From: Owenia fusiformis
Taxonomy: Eukaryota > Annelida > Polychaeta > Sabellida > Oweniidae
Assembly: GCA_903813345.2 (NCBI GenBank)
Contig: CAIIXF020000004.1
Coordinates: 2,377,525-2,441,524, forward strand
Length of the DNA: 64,000 nt
Direction of reading: 5' to 3'
Below are positions 1 to 12,900 of the stretch, one piece after another. Made by a program: the position numbers and the translations under genes. Each line of letters starts with the position of its first letter. Positions within the stretch are counted from its first letter, which is position 1. The notes beneath the pieces are model-generated. The model had not been told where the DNA came from. It did no database searches and saw only the letters and a program-made list of their open reading frames with translations.

Positions 1-1193
1 AACATTATATTCCAGAGATTAGTTATTACACATCGTTTTGATTTCATCCAGCGTTTTATTTCATAACATCGTTGTATCATGATTAATCGATCGATTCACA
101 TGTACATACAGCAGAAAAAGCAATTTAAAATTGAACAAATAACATTATAATATCAATAGCAGTACAAATGAAATAAGCATTACATTACTGCAATATCAAT
201 AGGCTCATATGAATGTTTAGTTGAACATTTTTATAAAAATTTGCATGTGAACGTGTAATATTATGAGCCTCTCGGGATAATGTCCCTCCTCCTAATGACA
301 TTATTTTTTCTTATATCTCTATACTAAACTGGGCGACTAAACGAAGGAAAGACTAATCCTACAGGGCGATAATTCAACACGTTCAGGTACACGTTTTCTT
401 AAATACCTGTATATAACATCGAGGACTATTATAGATAGCAGATTACCAAGAACATAATCTATTGAGGCTAGAACTTCAAATCTCTACTGGCGGGCCCAAA
501 AACTTGTATGGCCTCAATTAGTTGGCTTTTGTGGGTATTACTTGGCTGTTTGGGTTTTTTAGGCCAAATTGTCAAGAAATGGGCCTCAAATTTTAAAATT
601 TGGGCCCAACTTTTTGATTTAGTGGCCCAACGATCTTTTTCACCCCTTGTAAGCTTCTGGATCCGCCAGTCTATCCCATTGGTTTGTGTGCAAATATTGA
701 CTTATTTTATCAAATTGATATGAGTTTTGTCGTACTATTAAACGACTTACATGGCAAAAGATTCAATATAATTTGAGTTGTTAGCAATAACTTTACGTCT
801 GATGTTTTTATGGAACCCACTTTTACCGCCATCTATCTTTAGTCCTCATAGTATCTAGCAGTTTTAGATCATCTAGTCACAGAGACGGTTATTTAAGAGT
901 ACTAAATGATACACAATTGTGAGTTTCCATAGACTACAGGTTAAAATAATATGAGTTTAAAACTTTAATATGAACATCCTTTCTCCAATCATCATATGAA
1001 AATACATATTTTAATTGTCACAACAAGTTTTTTTCATTTTCACGGTAAATGAATCTAAATTCAAAGTTTCATCCCATTATGTATTGAACTAATTTAATTA
1101 ACAGTTTACTTTGGGTTTTACATATATCTTTAGATACACAGATATGTCTAACATTTTTGTTACACAGTATTACTATAAATTTTACATACAACT
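1..1193. other. Intergenic, no gene recognised
   Basis: AT-rich sequence with only short chance open frames and no splice-linked coding pattern. I see no RNA gene or clear transposon end here. Confidence 0.6.
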
Positions 1194-1625
1194 CTATAAA
1201 GTCTGTTGACCCGCAGGTCACATTCGAATTATACACCAGGTTATGGACCAAAAATAACCAAGATCAAAGCAACTGGTACATGTTGTACTAGATCTGCTCT
1301 CTATAAGGCTATGTTCAACCCTGATTTGGCATTTATCTATAAAGTCTGTTGACCTGCAGGTCACATTCGAATTATACACCAGGTTATGGACCAAAAATAA
1401 CCAAGATCAAAGCAACTGGTACATGTTTTACTAGATCTGCTCTCTATAAGGCTATGTTCAACCCTGATTTGGCATTTATCTATAAAGTCTGTTGACCTGC
1501 AGGTCACGACATTCGAATTATAGACCAGGTTATGGACCAAAAATAGCCAAGATCAAAGTAACAGGTACATGTTGTACTAGATCTGCTCTCTATAAGGCTA
1601 TGTTCAACCCTGATTTGGCATTTAT
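1194..1625. repeat. 143-bp tandem repeat, three copies
   Basis: Three nearly identical units begin with CTATAAAGTCTGTTGACC at 1194, 1337 and 1480, an exact 143-bp period. Each contains the palindrome GACCTGCAGGTC (GACCCGCAGGTC in the first). The third unit differs by a small insertion and several substitutions. No coding exon is visible next to it. Confidence 0.9.
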
Positions 1626-3386
1626 TAAATCTTTACCTGATCAAAGTCAATGAATTTTCAATAATATGATGCCCCCACATTTTATGATAGAGTCCACAAC
1701 TGAAGAATAAGTAGTACACTGCAGTTACTATTACATAGTTTTTCATTTTTCTTTGATATACATGTAAAGATTTTCCTTTCTACACATGAGTCCCAAAAGT
1801 AAAATCAAGAGTTCAAAAATGTTGAAAATTAAGCACTTAACATGCACACACTTCTGCATACTACAAAGCAGTTGTTTACTGAGCATTATAGTAAAACATA
1901 TTTCCTCCATGAGTTCACCACTACATGTACACAATTTTGAGAATAAACATTAAGCGATTAAGTACTTTCAATCCTTACAAGTTGTAGTAAATATATTAAT
2001 GACCAAAATACCTTAATATAAATTAGTCAGTATGATTATTGAACATTTAATAAAGTTAATAACATCTAGAATATAATTTTTTAGTTGAATATGAGTTTAC
2101 ATCCACTGTTTTCATATGCAGTATGTGTTGTTTTTTAAATGTGTGTATAATTGGTATCCATTTTGGCACAATCATAACTTTAATTCATACAAACAATTGT
2201 CTACATTTAAATAAAACATGACTTGCTACTAAATATTACTTGATAATTATGGTTTTAACCATTCTTCAGTTAATACCAATAATATCTATACTAGATGGCC
2301 AGGTGTCAATCTTAAACAAAAGTAAATTATTTGTTAGCAATAACTAGTTGCAGAAACTCACCAACATAACTCTAACTATGACATTAATGATCCATTTGAT
2401 ACAAATGTACATAATGTGCATTTAGCATGCCAAGTAATGCCTGGGTCACATTTGCTCCGATTGAGTGTTTTGCTCAATATTGTATTCAATTTTGAACAAA
2501 ATACTCAATCGTCCGGAGCCGTAGTGAAAATCGGAGCAAATGTGACCAAGGCATTACTGATGTAGATTCTCAGAGTAGTCGGTTTACATTTAAGCCATAT
2601 TGTATTTACTACATTTACCAAAATGAACATTACATGTTGTTAAATGGCAAAAACTGGCAAAATTAAAAGTGCTCTGAACCATGGGGTAAAGGCCAGAGTA
2701 ATAAAAGGTGCCTAGTGTTGTTACATTTTCATTGAAGTTTGAAATATAAATGGATGGTATTGACTAATAAATGACCAAGGCCCTCTGCTGTCTGCCAATT
2801 TCTATATGCTTTTACAAAAATATTGAGGGGCTTTAATTTTTCTTTAAATTAATTTTGCAAAAAACATTGACATGATAATGCAACAAGCAAAATAATTGTA
2901 TAAATATATTAACTATCAGTCTAGCAAACTGCATCAAGAAAAACTTGATTCAACTTTAGATGAAGTTTCTTCAATGAATGGTGTTCATTTGCCACTGCCG
3001 CAAACATTTTAAAAATTATATTTTACTTCAAATCGACATGGTTGTCATAGCTACACCATTCAATTTAGGTCATTGAGAATTTTTAATTAATATCAAATAT
3101 TGACTAAATAATGCTGTCCAGTCCACTGTAAAATTCAAAATTCGGCTTCTTCATGTAAACATAACTCATTTGTCAACTCCAAAAATTCAATTTTCTACAA
3201 TTTCTATACATTTTTGTGGTTAATTAAGTTTCAGTATCATTTGGTCATGATTTGATCATAACAGTCATATCAGAATATCTGATGGTTCATAATTCAAATC
3301 TTACAGTGAAACTTCCAGGACTAGACGTTTAACAAAGGCATAACTGTTGAACATTAATCAACTAAAAATATTCTAACCCTCTCATG
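1626..3386. other. Intergenic or 3' flank of the GDPD gene
   Basis: No gene recognised. It lies downstream of the stop codon of the minus-strand GDPD gene and may hold part of its 3' UTR. Apart from the short palindromic element at 2433-2558 I see nothing in it. Confidence 0.5.
2433..2558. mobile_element. Short palindromic (foldback) element
   Basis: AGTAATGCC followed by GGTCACATTTGCTCCGAT on the left mirrors ATCGGAGCAAATGTGACC and GGCATTACT on the right, and the CTCAATC/GATTGAG motifs inside also pair. The whole 126 bp can fold into one hairpin with an AT-rich loop. It has no coding capacity. Probably a MITE. Confidence 0.65.
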
Positions 3387-3905
3387 CCTTTGTCCATATG
3401 TCTGGCTAACAAGTTACTGCTATGGAGTAAGACTTAGCCATTGACTTTTTGCCTTGCTTTACAAGTTCTTGTCACGTGGTAGGATTAACCTGTTTTTGTC
3501 TGGCTTAATAATTTCCTGTTATGTGGTAGGATTAAGCCTTTGACTGTTTGCCTTGCTTAACAAGTTTCTATTATGTGGTAGGATTAAGCCTTTGACTGTT
3601 TGCCTTGCTTAACAAGTTTCTATTATGTGGTAGGATTAAGCCTTTGACTGTTTGCCTTGCTTAACAAGTTTCTATTATGTGGTAGGATTAAGTCATTGAC
3701 TGTATGTCAGGCTTAATAATTTCCAGTTATAAGGTAGGATTAAGCCTTTGACTGTTTGTCATGCTTATTAGGTTCCTATTATGTGGTAGGACTAACGTAA
3801 GCCTTTGACTATGTGTCTGGCTCAGCAATTTAATGCTATGGAGTAGGACTAAGCCTTTGACTGTGTGTCTTGCTTTACAAGTTCTTGTTGTGGAGTTGGA
3901 CTTAG
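3387..3905 (-). repeat. 52-bp tandem repeat made from the GDPD stop-codon region
   Basis: About ten units with a 52-bp period (for example GTAGG at 3526, 3578 and 3630-3631). On the minus strand the unit is homologous to the last 17 codons of the GDPD gene plus its stop: the terminal coding stretch at about 3849-3905 reads CTTAGTCCAACTCCACAACA and ends in AGTCAAAGG, and the downstream units read CTTAATCCTACCACATAATA and end the same way. The coding tail is therefore itself a repeat unit and the rest of the array lies in the 3' UTR. Confidence 0.85.
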
Positions 3906-6900
3906 CTCTGGCAGCTCATCTTCATCCATTTCAATTGTAATTCCATTACTCGAGTGAACACTAACTCGTATACTACCATTGACACTCCCATTCATTGTAC
4001 TATTATCGCCCACACTTAATTGCGAGCGCAAACTCTGAGAACCATTCAAAGAACCCATTTCAAACTTGGGTGGATTTTGAATTTGGTCTATATCCATTGT
4101 TTCTACATCGACACCATCTATTATCAATTTTTGTTTCATTTGGCGAGTTTTGGGATTTTTTTGTGTAAGCCTCGTTCTCATTGTTGGTGCTTTGAGCTCC
4201 ATGCGTCGCTGAAGTTCGCTGTTCTTCCTACGTGCATGATACATGAAGATCGCAACTATGATTACTAAAGATGCTACGTCAATGATGATCCACATTATCA
4301 TGTAGTGCTGTGGCTCCTGAAAATAATCATTATTAATTATTAGGGGTGAGACGAGTCGAAAAAATCCGATTCGAGTCGAATCCGATTCGAGTCAGAAAAT
4401 GACAATTCGAGTTTCGAATCCGTTTCGAGTCAGATAAAGTGCGAACAACATCGCTTTTGACTGTTCGTATTTTTAATGCGTCAATGGTGGAAAGCCGGAA
4501 ATATACTGTACTCCGGGTAAATTTCGACGCTATAAAATTTCGCGATTTTTCAAAATTGCAATTTCGCAGCTATTTAATTTCGTGGATTTGAGTTGATGAC
4601 ATTTCGAATTTTTTCCGATTACCGTGAATCAATGCGTATCTGACTATTTTAGCCCGTTCAGAATCCGATAATGTTTGTATTTCCCACGTTTAGGGCATTT
4701 ATTTAAATATTCTTGAATGGCCTTTTCAACTTCAATTTGTCGGATATCATTGTCGCAACAGTTCTTGCCTTTGTTGGCCTAATAAGCCTATTCAAAATGT
4801 TAGACATTTTAGGCCTTTTTGAATTATCGCCCAACAACACTTAACGTAACGTAACGAACACCGAACGAAACATATCAAAAGTCTCAGGTCAAATCCCTGC
4901 GGATTTAAAAGACAAATTTCGCGACGATAAATGTTCGCGATTTTACTACATTCGCGAACAAAGCGAAATTAAATCGCACGCGAACAATACCCGGAGTACA
5001 GTAAACAAACACAATTCGTCGTAAGTTTATTCTGATTTTATTACATATATTCGTTCATTTATGTGTACATACAATATAATAATTTAATACAAGCATATCC
5101 AAGTCATTGAAACTTATATATTCAACGCAATATCGAGTAAAAACATGCATATTGACAGTATTTTTCTGAATTTTTTTATTTTTTCGAATTTTTTTCTCAA
5201 CTCGAATATGATTCGATTCATCAACTTCGACTCGATTCGACTCGAAGCCCCAAACCCGCGAGTCCTCGACTCATCGGGTTGTCGTCTCACCCCTATTAAT
5301 TATGATATTACGATTTCATTTATAGATCGCAACTTAAAGATGCTACGTCAATGATGATCCACAATATCATATAGTGTTGTGGCTCCTGAAAATAATCATT
5401 ATTAATTATGATATTAATACGATTTCATTTATAGTCGAGTTACCCTAATCAATAGTTAATCATGTTTAATAGTAAATAAAGATCGAAATGCTATACACAT
5501 CATTAAGTTGCTCTTGCTCAAAAGAAATGTTTAAACATTAGGAAAACATATGTACTCTACTATGTGAACCAGCAAATAGATATACGTATATATGAAAGAA
5601 ATGAAGCTATTGAACAAGAATCCTTGAAAAAATGATGTAATTTTTTTTTATTTATATATACCATCATCCATATAGGGCCATCCATGTTGACAAAGTCATG
5701 ACACATATCAGATGTAAGAGATGACACTCCCACACACCAATAGAGGGAAAATAGCCACCTTCTATTTATTATGTACACATTCGTGCTGATGTTGTTCGCT
5801 CTGTACATTCTGAAATTAAAAATTTATTAAGAACATTGACTAATTTAATTGTATCATATACTGTACTCCCACTTATATTTGACCCTCTTATATTTTGTGT
5901 TTTTGGCATTTTGAAATAATGCTGCTATAAGATTTTGCTAATTTTCAGTTTTTTGAAATTTTCGCGGATTTGTCATACAAGATCACTCTTTCGACTTCGA
6001 ACTGTTGGAATTTGATGGCTACTATATTTTGCGAATTTTCCAAATCTCGCGAAAAGCGGGAAATATAGTAGCGCGCGCAAATTACCAGGAGTACAGTAAA
6101 TCCTTTCTATTTAGTGCAGATCGAGAGATAAATAGAATGATACCTACTTTATGCCTCAATGCATCAGAAAACATAATTATTTTACAAATTTAATTGATAT
6201 AAGCAAGCATCATGAATTAAAATTTGCACTTACCTAATTGTATTATTGTTAGTAATTGTTTTGTATGAATCCACTTCCATTTCTGATAAAAATATTTGAT
6301 TGAATGGTTCAGTAATTTTCTGTTTCTTTACAAAAATACAAAAAGAGAAATCAAATGTAAATTACTGAATATATACCTCAGATCATCTAAGCTAACATCG
6401 GCACTCTCAACGTTGACCATGTCTAGGTTGTTTCTCTTCATGTAGGATACAGGCATAGCTCCACCTTGTACTCTTACAAAGCCTGTACTATTTAATAGGC
6501 TATTATTCTGCCAGTTATCTCCATTGAGTAACATCCATACCTGAAATAAAACAGTTGTAATTCCACTTAAAATGATTATTATTATAGTAAATACTATCTA
6601 CATGTGCATTTTCACAAGTAATATTTCATAGAAGCTGAAGAGCTAGAGGAATATTACCTTGAACTGTCACGGGTATTCACCAAAAATTAAATTAAATATA
6701 ATATATATCCATTTTATAGTCAAGTTCACTATTCTAAACATCATCAATTCATGTTTTGACATAAATCTATATATTTACACACTCAGGATAAAAACTCTAT
6801 TTATGTGTAATGATAATAATCTTGATCTACAGTGAATGAATGAAAAAAAATTGAAAATTCCTTGTGGGAGCAGTTAATATTAGTCACCAGGTCCGTAGCC

Positions 6901-9900
6901 AGGAGGGATTCGCAGGGTTCAGGCAAAACTTTCAAAATCAAGCAGGTTTTTTACCATTTTGAGCACTGCTCAAGTGATTTTAGCCAGAAAACTGAACACC
7001 CCTTGGCAAATCCTTGATACGGGCATGGTCACCAACCAATTTCGTTTGATAAGCAAGGCCAATAAATATCATCTGTTATCCCATGGTTGCAAGGATATAG
7101 ATCGAATATCACATGAAGATATATTTGATATGTGGATGAAGATATCATATTTTAGCAAAAAATTCACAAACCATCGAATATCACTTTTAAACTATCGAAT
7201 ATCACGTCTTAGAAAGTGATATTCGATGGTTTGAAAAGTGATATTCGATGGTTTGAAAAGTGATATTCGATGGTTTCGAATTTTTTCAAAGAAAATTTCT
7301 TTTTACTTTTTTTAATTATTTTTTAAAATATTTCCAAAAAATTCAAAATTTCAAAAAAAAAATTCAACATTTTTACAAATTTTTCTCAAATTATATTTTT
7401 CAACTTTTTTCGCTGATGATGATTTTCCATGGGATAAACGGACAATCCTATGGTTTTTCAAAAATATCAATTATATCCACTCATGGATACAAATATCTTC
7501 ACTCATTCGCTGCGCTCACTCATGAAGATATCAATATCCACTCATGGATATAAATGATATTTTTTCAAAACCATAGGATATTCCTATATTCTTTCATGAC
7601 TTGTGACCCAATTTTGACCAATTATAACATACAGCTATCAATACATATCTCCAGGATCAACAAACTGAGTGAATTGAATTAAGTTAACAGAGAACAACAA
7701 ACAAACAAAAACATTATGCAAGAGGTTAACATTGAAATAAAGTAGTACAATAGTCTTACATCATGCCATTGAGTACTTCCTATGGACTAGCATATCATCT
7801 TTCAGTGTTTTCCGCAGTTTATTTCATAAATACTTTTTTCAAATGAGCACAAATCTAACAAAAATCTCATTTCTGATCAATGTTGGACACAATATGCCAA
7901 TTTTGCAGGACTCGTTTTTTCATGAGGCTCTAATTGAGTTTTCAGTTTTGTGCATTAAAAAAAAAAAGTTTTGTGCATTAGCCTATTTTCAAAATGTTAG
8001 GTGGGTGCAGTTCCCACCTGATTTAATGCTGGGAAATAACTGTACTGCTTCCTCCTCTAGTTGAGGAAATAGGAAATACTTAATAGACATATAGGTAGAT
8101 GGGTACACCAGTGGCTTAATGATAGACTATTTTTAGTACTAAGATAAAATTAATATAAAACATTTACATCATCAATATACTTAATCTGCTGCAGCCACCA
8201 CACCTTAAATTTACGACCACAAATATTTTTACAAAGACAGTTTATCATGCAAAATAGGTAAAGAACAAGTGCATGTAAAGGCTTCTCTAGTATCCAACTA
8301 AAATTGGTTACTCAAACTGATTAATGATAAACAGTCGTAAGCTGATTTTCGCAGGTCATCTGTAAACTAAAGTATGTGTCTTCAACAAGTAAATTTAAAG
8401 ATACCTTTGAGAAAGTATAAAGCAACTTACCAGTAATAGCCCATACACTAAAGTAACTTACCAATTTGGGTTGAATGCCACTCTCTAATATTGCATGCAA
8501 TGTCATGTTCATAAAGTAACTTACCATTTGGGTTGAATGCCACTCTCTAATATTGCATGCACTATTAGGTTTATAAAGTAACTTACCAATTTGGGTTGAA
8601 TGCCACTCTCAAATATTGCATGCAATGTCATGTTCATAAAGTAGCTTACCAATTTGGGTTGAATGCCACTCTCTAATACTGCATGCAATGTCATGTTTAT
8701 AAAGTAACTTACCAATTTGGGTTGAATGCCACTCTCTAATATTGCATGCAATGTCATGTTCATAAAGTAACTTACCAATTTGGGTTGAATGCCATTCTCT
8801 AATATTGCATGCACTATCATGTTTATAAAGTAACTTACCAATTTGGGTTGAATGCCACTCTCTAATATTGCATGCACTATCATGTTAATAAAGTAACTTA
8901 CCAATTTGGGTTGAATGCCACTCTCTAATATTGCATGCAATGTCATGTTTATAAAGTAACTTACCAATTTTGGTTAAATGCCACTCTCTAATATTGAATG
9001 CAATGTCATGTTTATAAAGTAACTTACCAATTTTGGTTGAATGCCACTCTCTTATATTGCATGCACTATCATGTTAATAAAGTAACTTACCAATTTGGGT
9101 TGAATGCCACTCTCTTTTATTGCATGCAATGTCATGTTCATAAAGTAGCTTACCAATTTGGGTTGAATGCCACTCTCTAATATTGCATGCAATGTCATGT
9201 TTATAAAGTAACTTACCAATTTTGGTTAAATGCCACTCTCTAATATTGAATGCAATGTCATGTTCATAACGTAACTTACCAATTTGGGTTGAATGCCACT
9301 CTCTAATACTGCATGCACTGTCATGTTTATAAAGTAGCTTACCAGTTTGGGTTAAATGCCACTCTCTAATATTGAATGCAATGTCATGTTCATAACGTAA
9401 CTTACCAATTTGGGTTGAATGCCACTCTCTAATACTGCATGCACTGTCATGTTTATAAAATAACTTACCAATTTGGGTTGAATGCCACTCTCTAATATTG
9501 CATGCACTGTCATGTTTATAAAGTAACTTACCAATTTGGGTTGAATGCCACTCTCTTATATTGCATGCACTGTCATGTTTATAAAGTAGCTTACCAGTTT
9601 GGGTTGAATGCCACTCTCTTATATTGCATGCACTGTCATGTTTATAAAGTAACTTACCAATTTGGGTTGAATGCCACTCTCTTATATTGCATGCACTGTC
9701 ATGTTTATAAAGTAGCTTACCAGTTTGGGTTGAATGCCACTCTCTAATATTGCATGCACTATCATGTTTATAAAGTAACTTACCAATTTGGGTTGAATGC
9801 CTCTCTCTAATATTGCATGCACTGTCATGTTTATAAAGTAACTTACCAATTTGGGTTGAATGCCACTCTCTAATATTGCATGCACTGTCATGTTTATAAA

Positions 9901-12900
9901 GTAACTTATCAATTTTGGTTGAATGCCACTGTCTAATATTGCATGCACTGTCATGTTTATAAAGTAACTTACCAATTTGGGTTGAATGCCACTCTCTAAT
10001 ATTGCATGCACTGTCATGTTTATAAAGTAACTTACCAATTTGGGTTGAATGCCACTCTCTAATATTGCATGCACTATCATGTTTATAAAGTAACTTACCA
10101 ATTTGGGTTGAATGCCACTCTCTAATATTGCATGCAATGTCATGTTTATAACGTAACTTACCAATTTTGGTTAAATGTCACTCTCTAATATTGAATGCAA
10201 TGTCATGTTTATAAAGTAGCTTACCAGTTTGGGTTGAATGCCATTGTCTAATATTGCATGCACTGTCATGTTTATAAAGTAACTTACCAATTTGAGTTGA
10301 ATGCCACTCTCTAATATTGTATGCACTATCATGTTTATAAAGTAACTTACCAATTTGGGTTGAATGCCACTCTCTAATATTGTATGCACTATCATGTTTA
10401 TAAAGTAACTTACCAGTTTGGGTTGAATGCCACTGTCTAATATTGCATGCACTGTTATGTTTATAAAGTAACTTACCATTATGGGTTGAATGCCACTCTC
10501 TAATATTGTATGCACTATCATGTTTATAAAGTAACTTACCAATTTGGGTTGAATGCCACTCTCTAATATTGCATGCACTGTCATGTTTATAAAGTAACTT
10601 ACCAGTTTGGGTTGAATGCAACTCTCTAATATTGCATGCACTGTCATGTTTATAAAGTAACTTACCAATTTGGGTTGAATGCCACTCTCTAATATTGTAT
10701 GCACTATCATGTTTATAAAGTAACTTACCAGTTTGGGTTGAATGCAACTCTCTAATATTGCATGCACTGTCATGTTTATAAAGTAACTTACCAATTTGGG
10801 TTGAATGCCACTCTCTAATATTGTATGCACTATCATGTTTATAAAGTAACTTACCAATTTTGGTTGAATGCCACTCTCTAATATTGTATGCACTATCATG
10901 TTTATAAAGTAACTTACCAATTTGGGTTGAATGCCACTCTCTAATATTGCATGCACTGTTATGTTTATAAAGTAACTTACCATTATGGGTTGAATGCCAC
11001 TCTCTAATATTGTATGCACTATCATGTTTATAAAGTAACTTACCAGTTTGGGTTGAATGCCATTCTCTAATATTGCATGCACTGTCATGTTTATAAAGTA
11101 ACTTACCAGTTTGGGTTGAATGCCATTCTCTAATATTGCATGCACTATCATGTTTATAAAGTAACTTACCAGTTTGGGTTGAATGCCATTCTCTAATATT
11201 GCATGCACTGTCATGTTTATAAAGTAACTTACCAATTTGGGTTGAATGCCACTCTCTAATATTGTATGCACTATCATGTTTATAAAGTAACTTACCAGTT
11301 TGGGTTGAATGCCACTGTCTAATATTGCATGCACTGTTATGTTTATAAAGTAACTTACCATTATGGGTTGAATGCCACTCTCTAATATTGTATGCACTAT
11401 CATGTTTATAAAGTAACTTACCAATTTGGGTTGAATGCCACTCTCTAATATTGCATGCACTATCATGTTTATAAAGTAACTTACCAATTTGGGTTGAATG
11501 CCACTCTCTAATATTGCATGCACTGTCATGCTTATAAAGTAACTTACCAGTTTGGGTCGAATGCCACTCTCTAATATTGCATGCACTCTCATGTTTATAA
11601 AGTAACTTATCAATTTTGGTTGAATGCCACTCTCCAATACTGCATGCACTGTCATGCTTATAAAGTAACTTAACAATTTTGGTTAAATGCCACTGTCTAA
11701 TATTGCATGCACTATCATGTTTATAAAGTAACTTACCAGTTTGGGTTGAATGCCACTCTCCAATACTGCATGCACTGTCATGCTTATAAAGTAACTTACC
11801 AATTTGGGTTGAATGCCACTCTCTGATATTACATGCACTGTCATGTTTATAAAGTAACTTACCAGTTTGGGTTGAATGCCACTCTCTAATATTGCATGCA
11901 CTGTCATGCTTATAAAGTAACTTACCAGTTTGGGTCGAATGCCACTCTCTAATATTGCATGCACTCTCATGTTTATAAAGTAACTTATCAATTTTGGTTA
12001 AATGCCACTCTCCAATACTGCATGCACTGTCATGCTTATAAAGTAACTTAACAATTTTGGTTAAATGCCACTGTCTAATATTGCATGCACTATCATGTTT
12101 ATAAAGTAACTTACCAATTTGGGTTAAATGCAACTCTCTAATATTGCATGCACTATCATGTTTATAAAGTAACTTACCAGTTTGGGTCGAATGCCACTCT
12201 CTAATATTGCATGCACTATCATGTTTATAAAGTAACTTACCAATTTGGGTTAAATGCAACTCTCTAATATTGCATGCACTATCATGTTTATAAAGTAACT
12301 TACCAATTTGGGTTGAATGCCACTCTCTGATATTACATGCACTGTCATGTTTATAAAGTAACTTACCAGTTTGGGTTGAATGCCACTCTCTGATATTACA
12401 TGCACTGTCATGTTTATAAAGTAACTTACCAATTTGGGTTGAATGCCACTCTCTAATATTGCATGCACTATCATGTTTATAAAGTAACTTACCAATTTGG
12501 GTTGAATGCCACTCTCTAATATTGCATGCACTATCATGTTTATAAAGTAACTTACCAATTTGGGTTGAATGCCACTCTCTAATATTGCATGCACTATCAT
12601 GTTTATAAAGTAACTTACCAATTTGGGTTGAATGCCACTCTCTGATATTACATGCACTGTCATGTTTATAAAGTAACTTACCAGTTTGGGTTGAATGCTA
12701 CTCTCTAATATTGCATGCACTATCATGTTTATAAAATAACTTACCAATTTGGGTTGAATGCCACTCTCTAATATTGCATGCACTCTCATGTTTATAAAGT
12801 AACTTACCAATTTGGGTTGAATGCTACTCTCTAATATTGCATGCACTATCATGTTTATAAAGTAACTTACCAGTTTGGGTTGAATGCCACTGTCTAATAT

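Noticed and set aside
508-723. 71-codon open frame with hydrophobic segments
   Set aside because: No homology recognised, no splice context, low-complexity AT-rich surroundings; most likely chance.
10178-12259. 693-codon open frame of repeating KLLYKHDSACNIREWHSTQ units
   Set aside because: It is a shadow frame of the 63-bp array: the unit is 21 codons, so frames stay open by repetition. It has no independent coding support and is not the frame of the adjacent GDPD exon.
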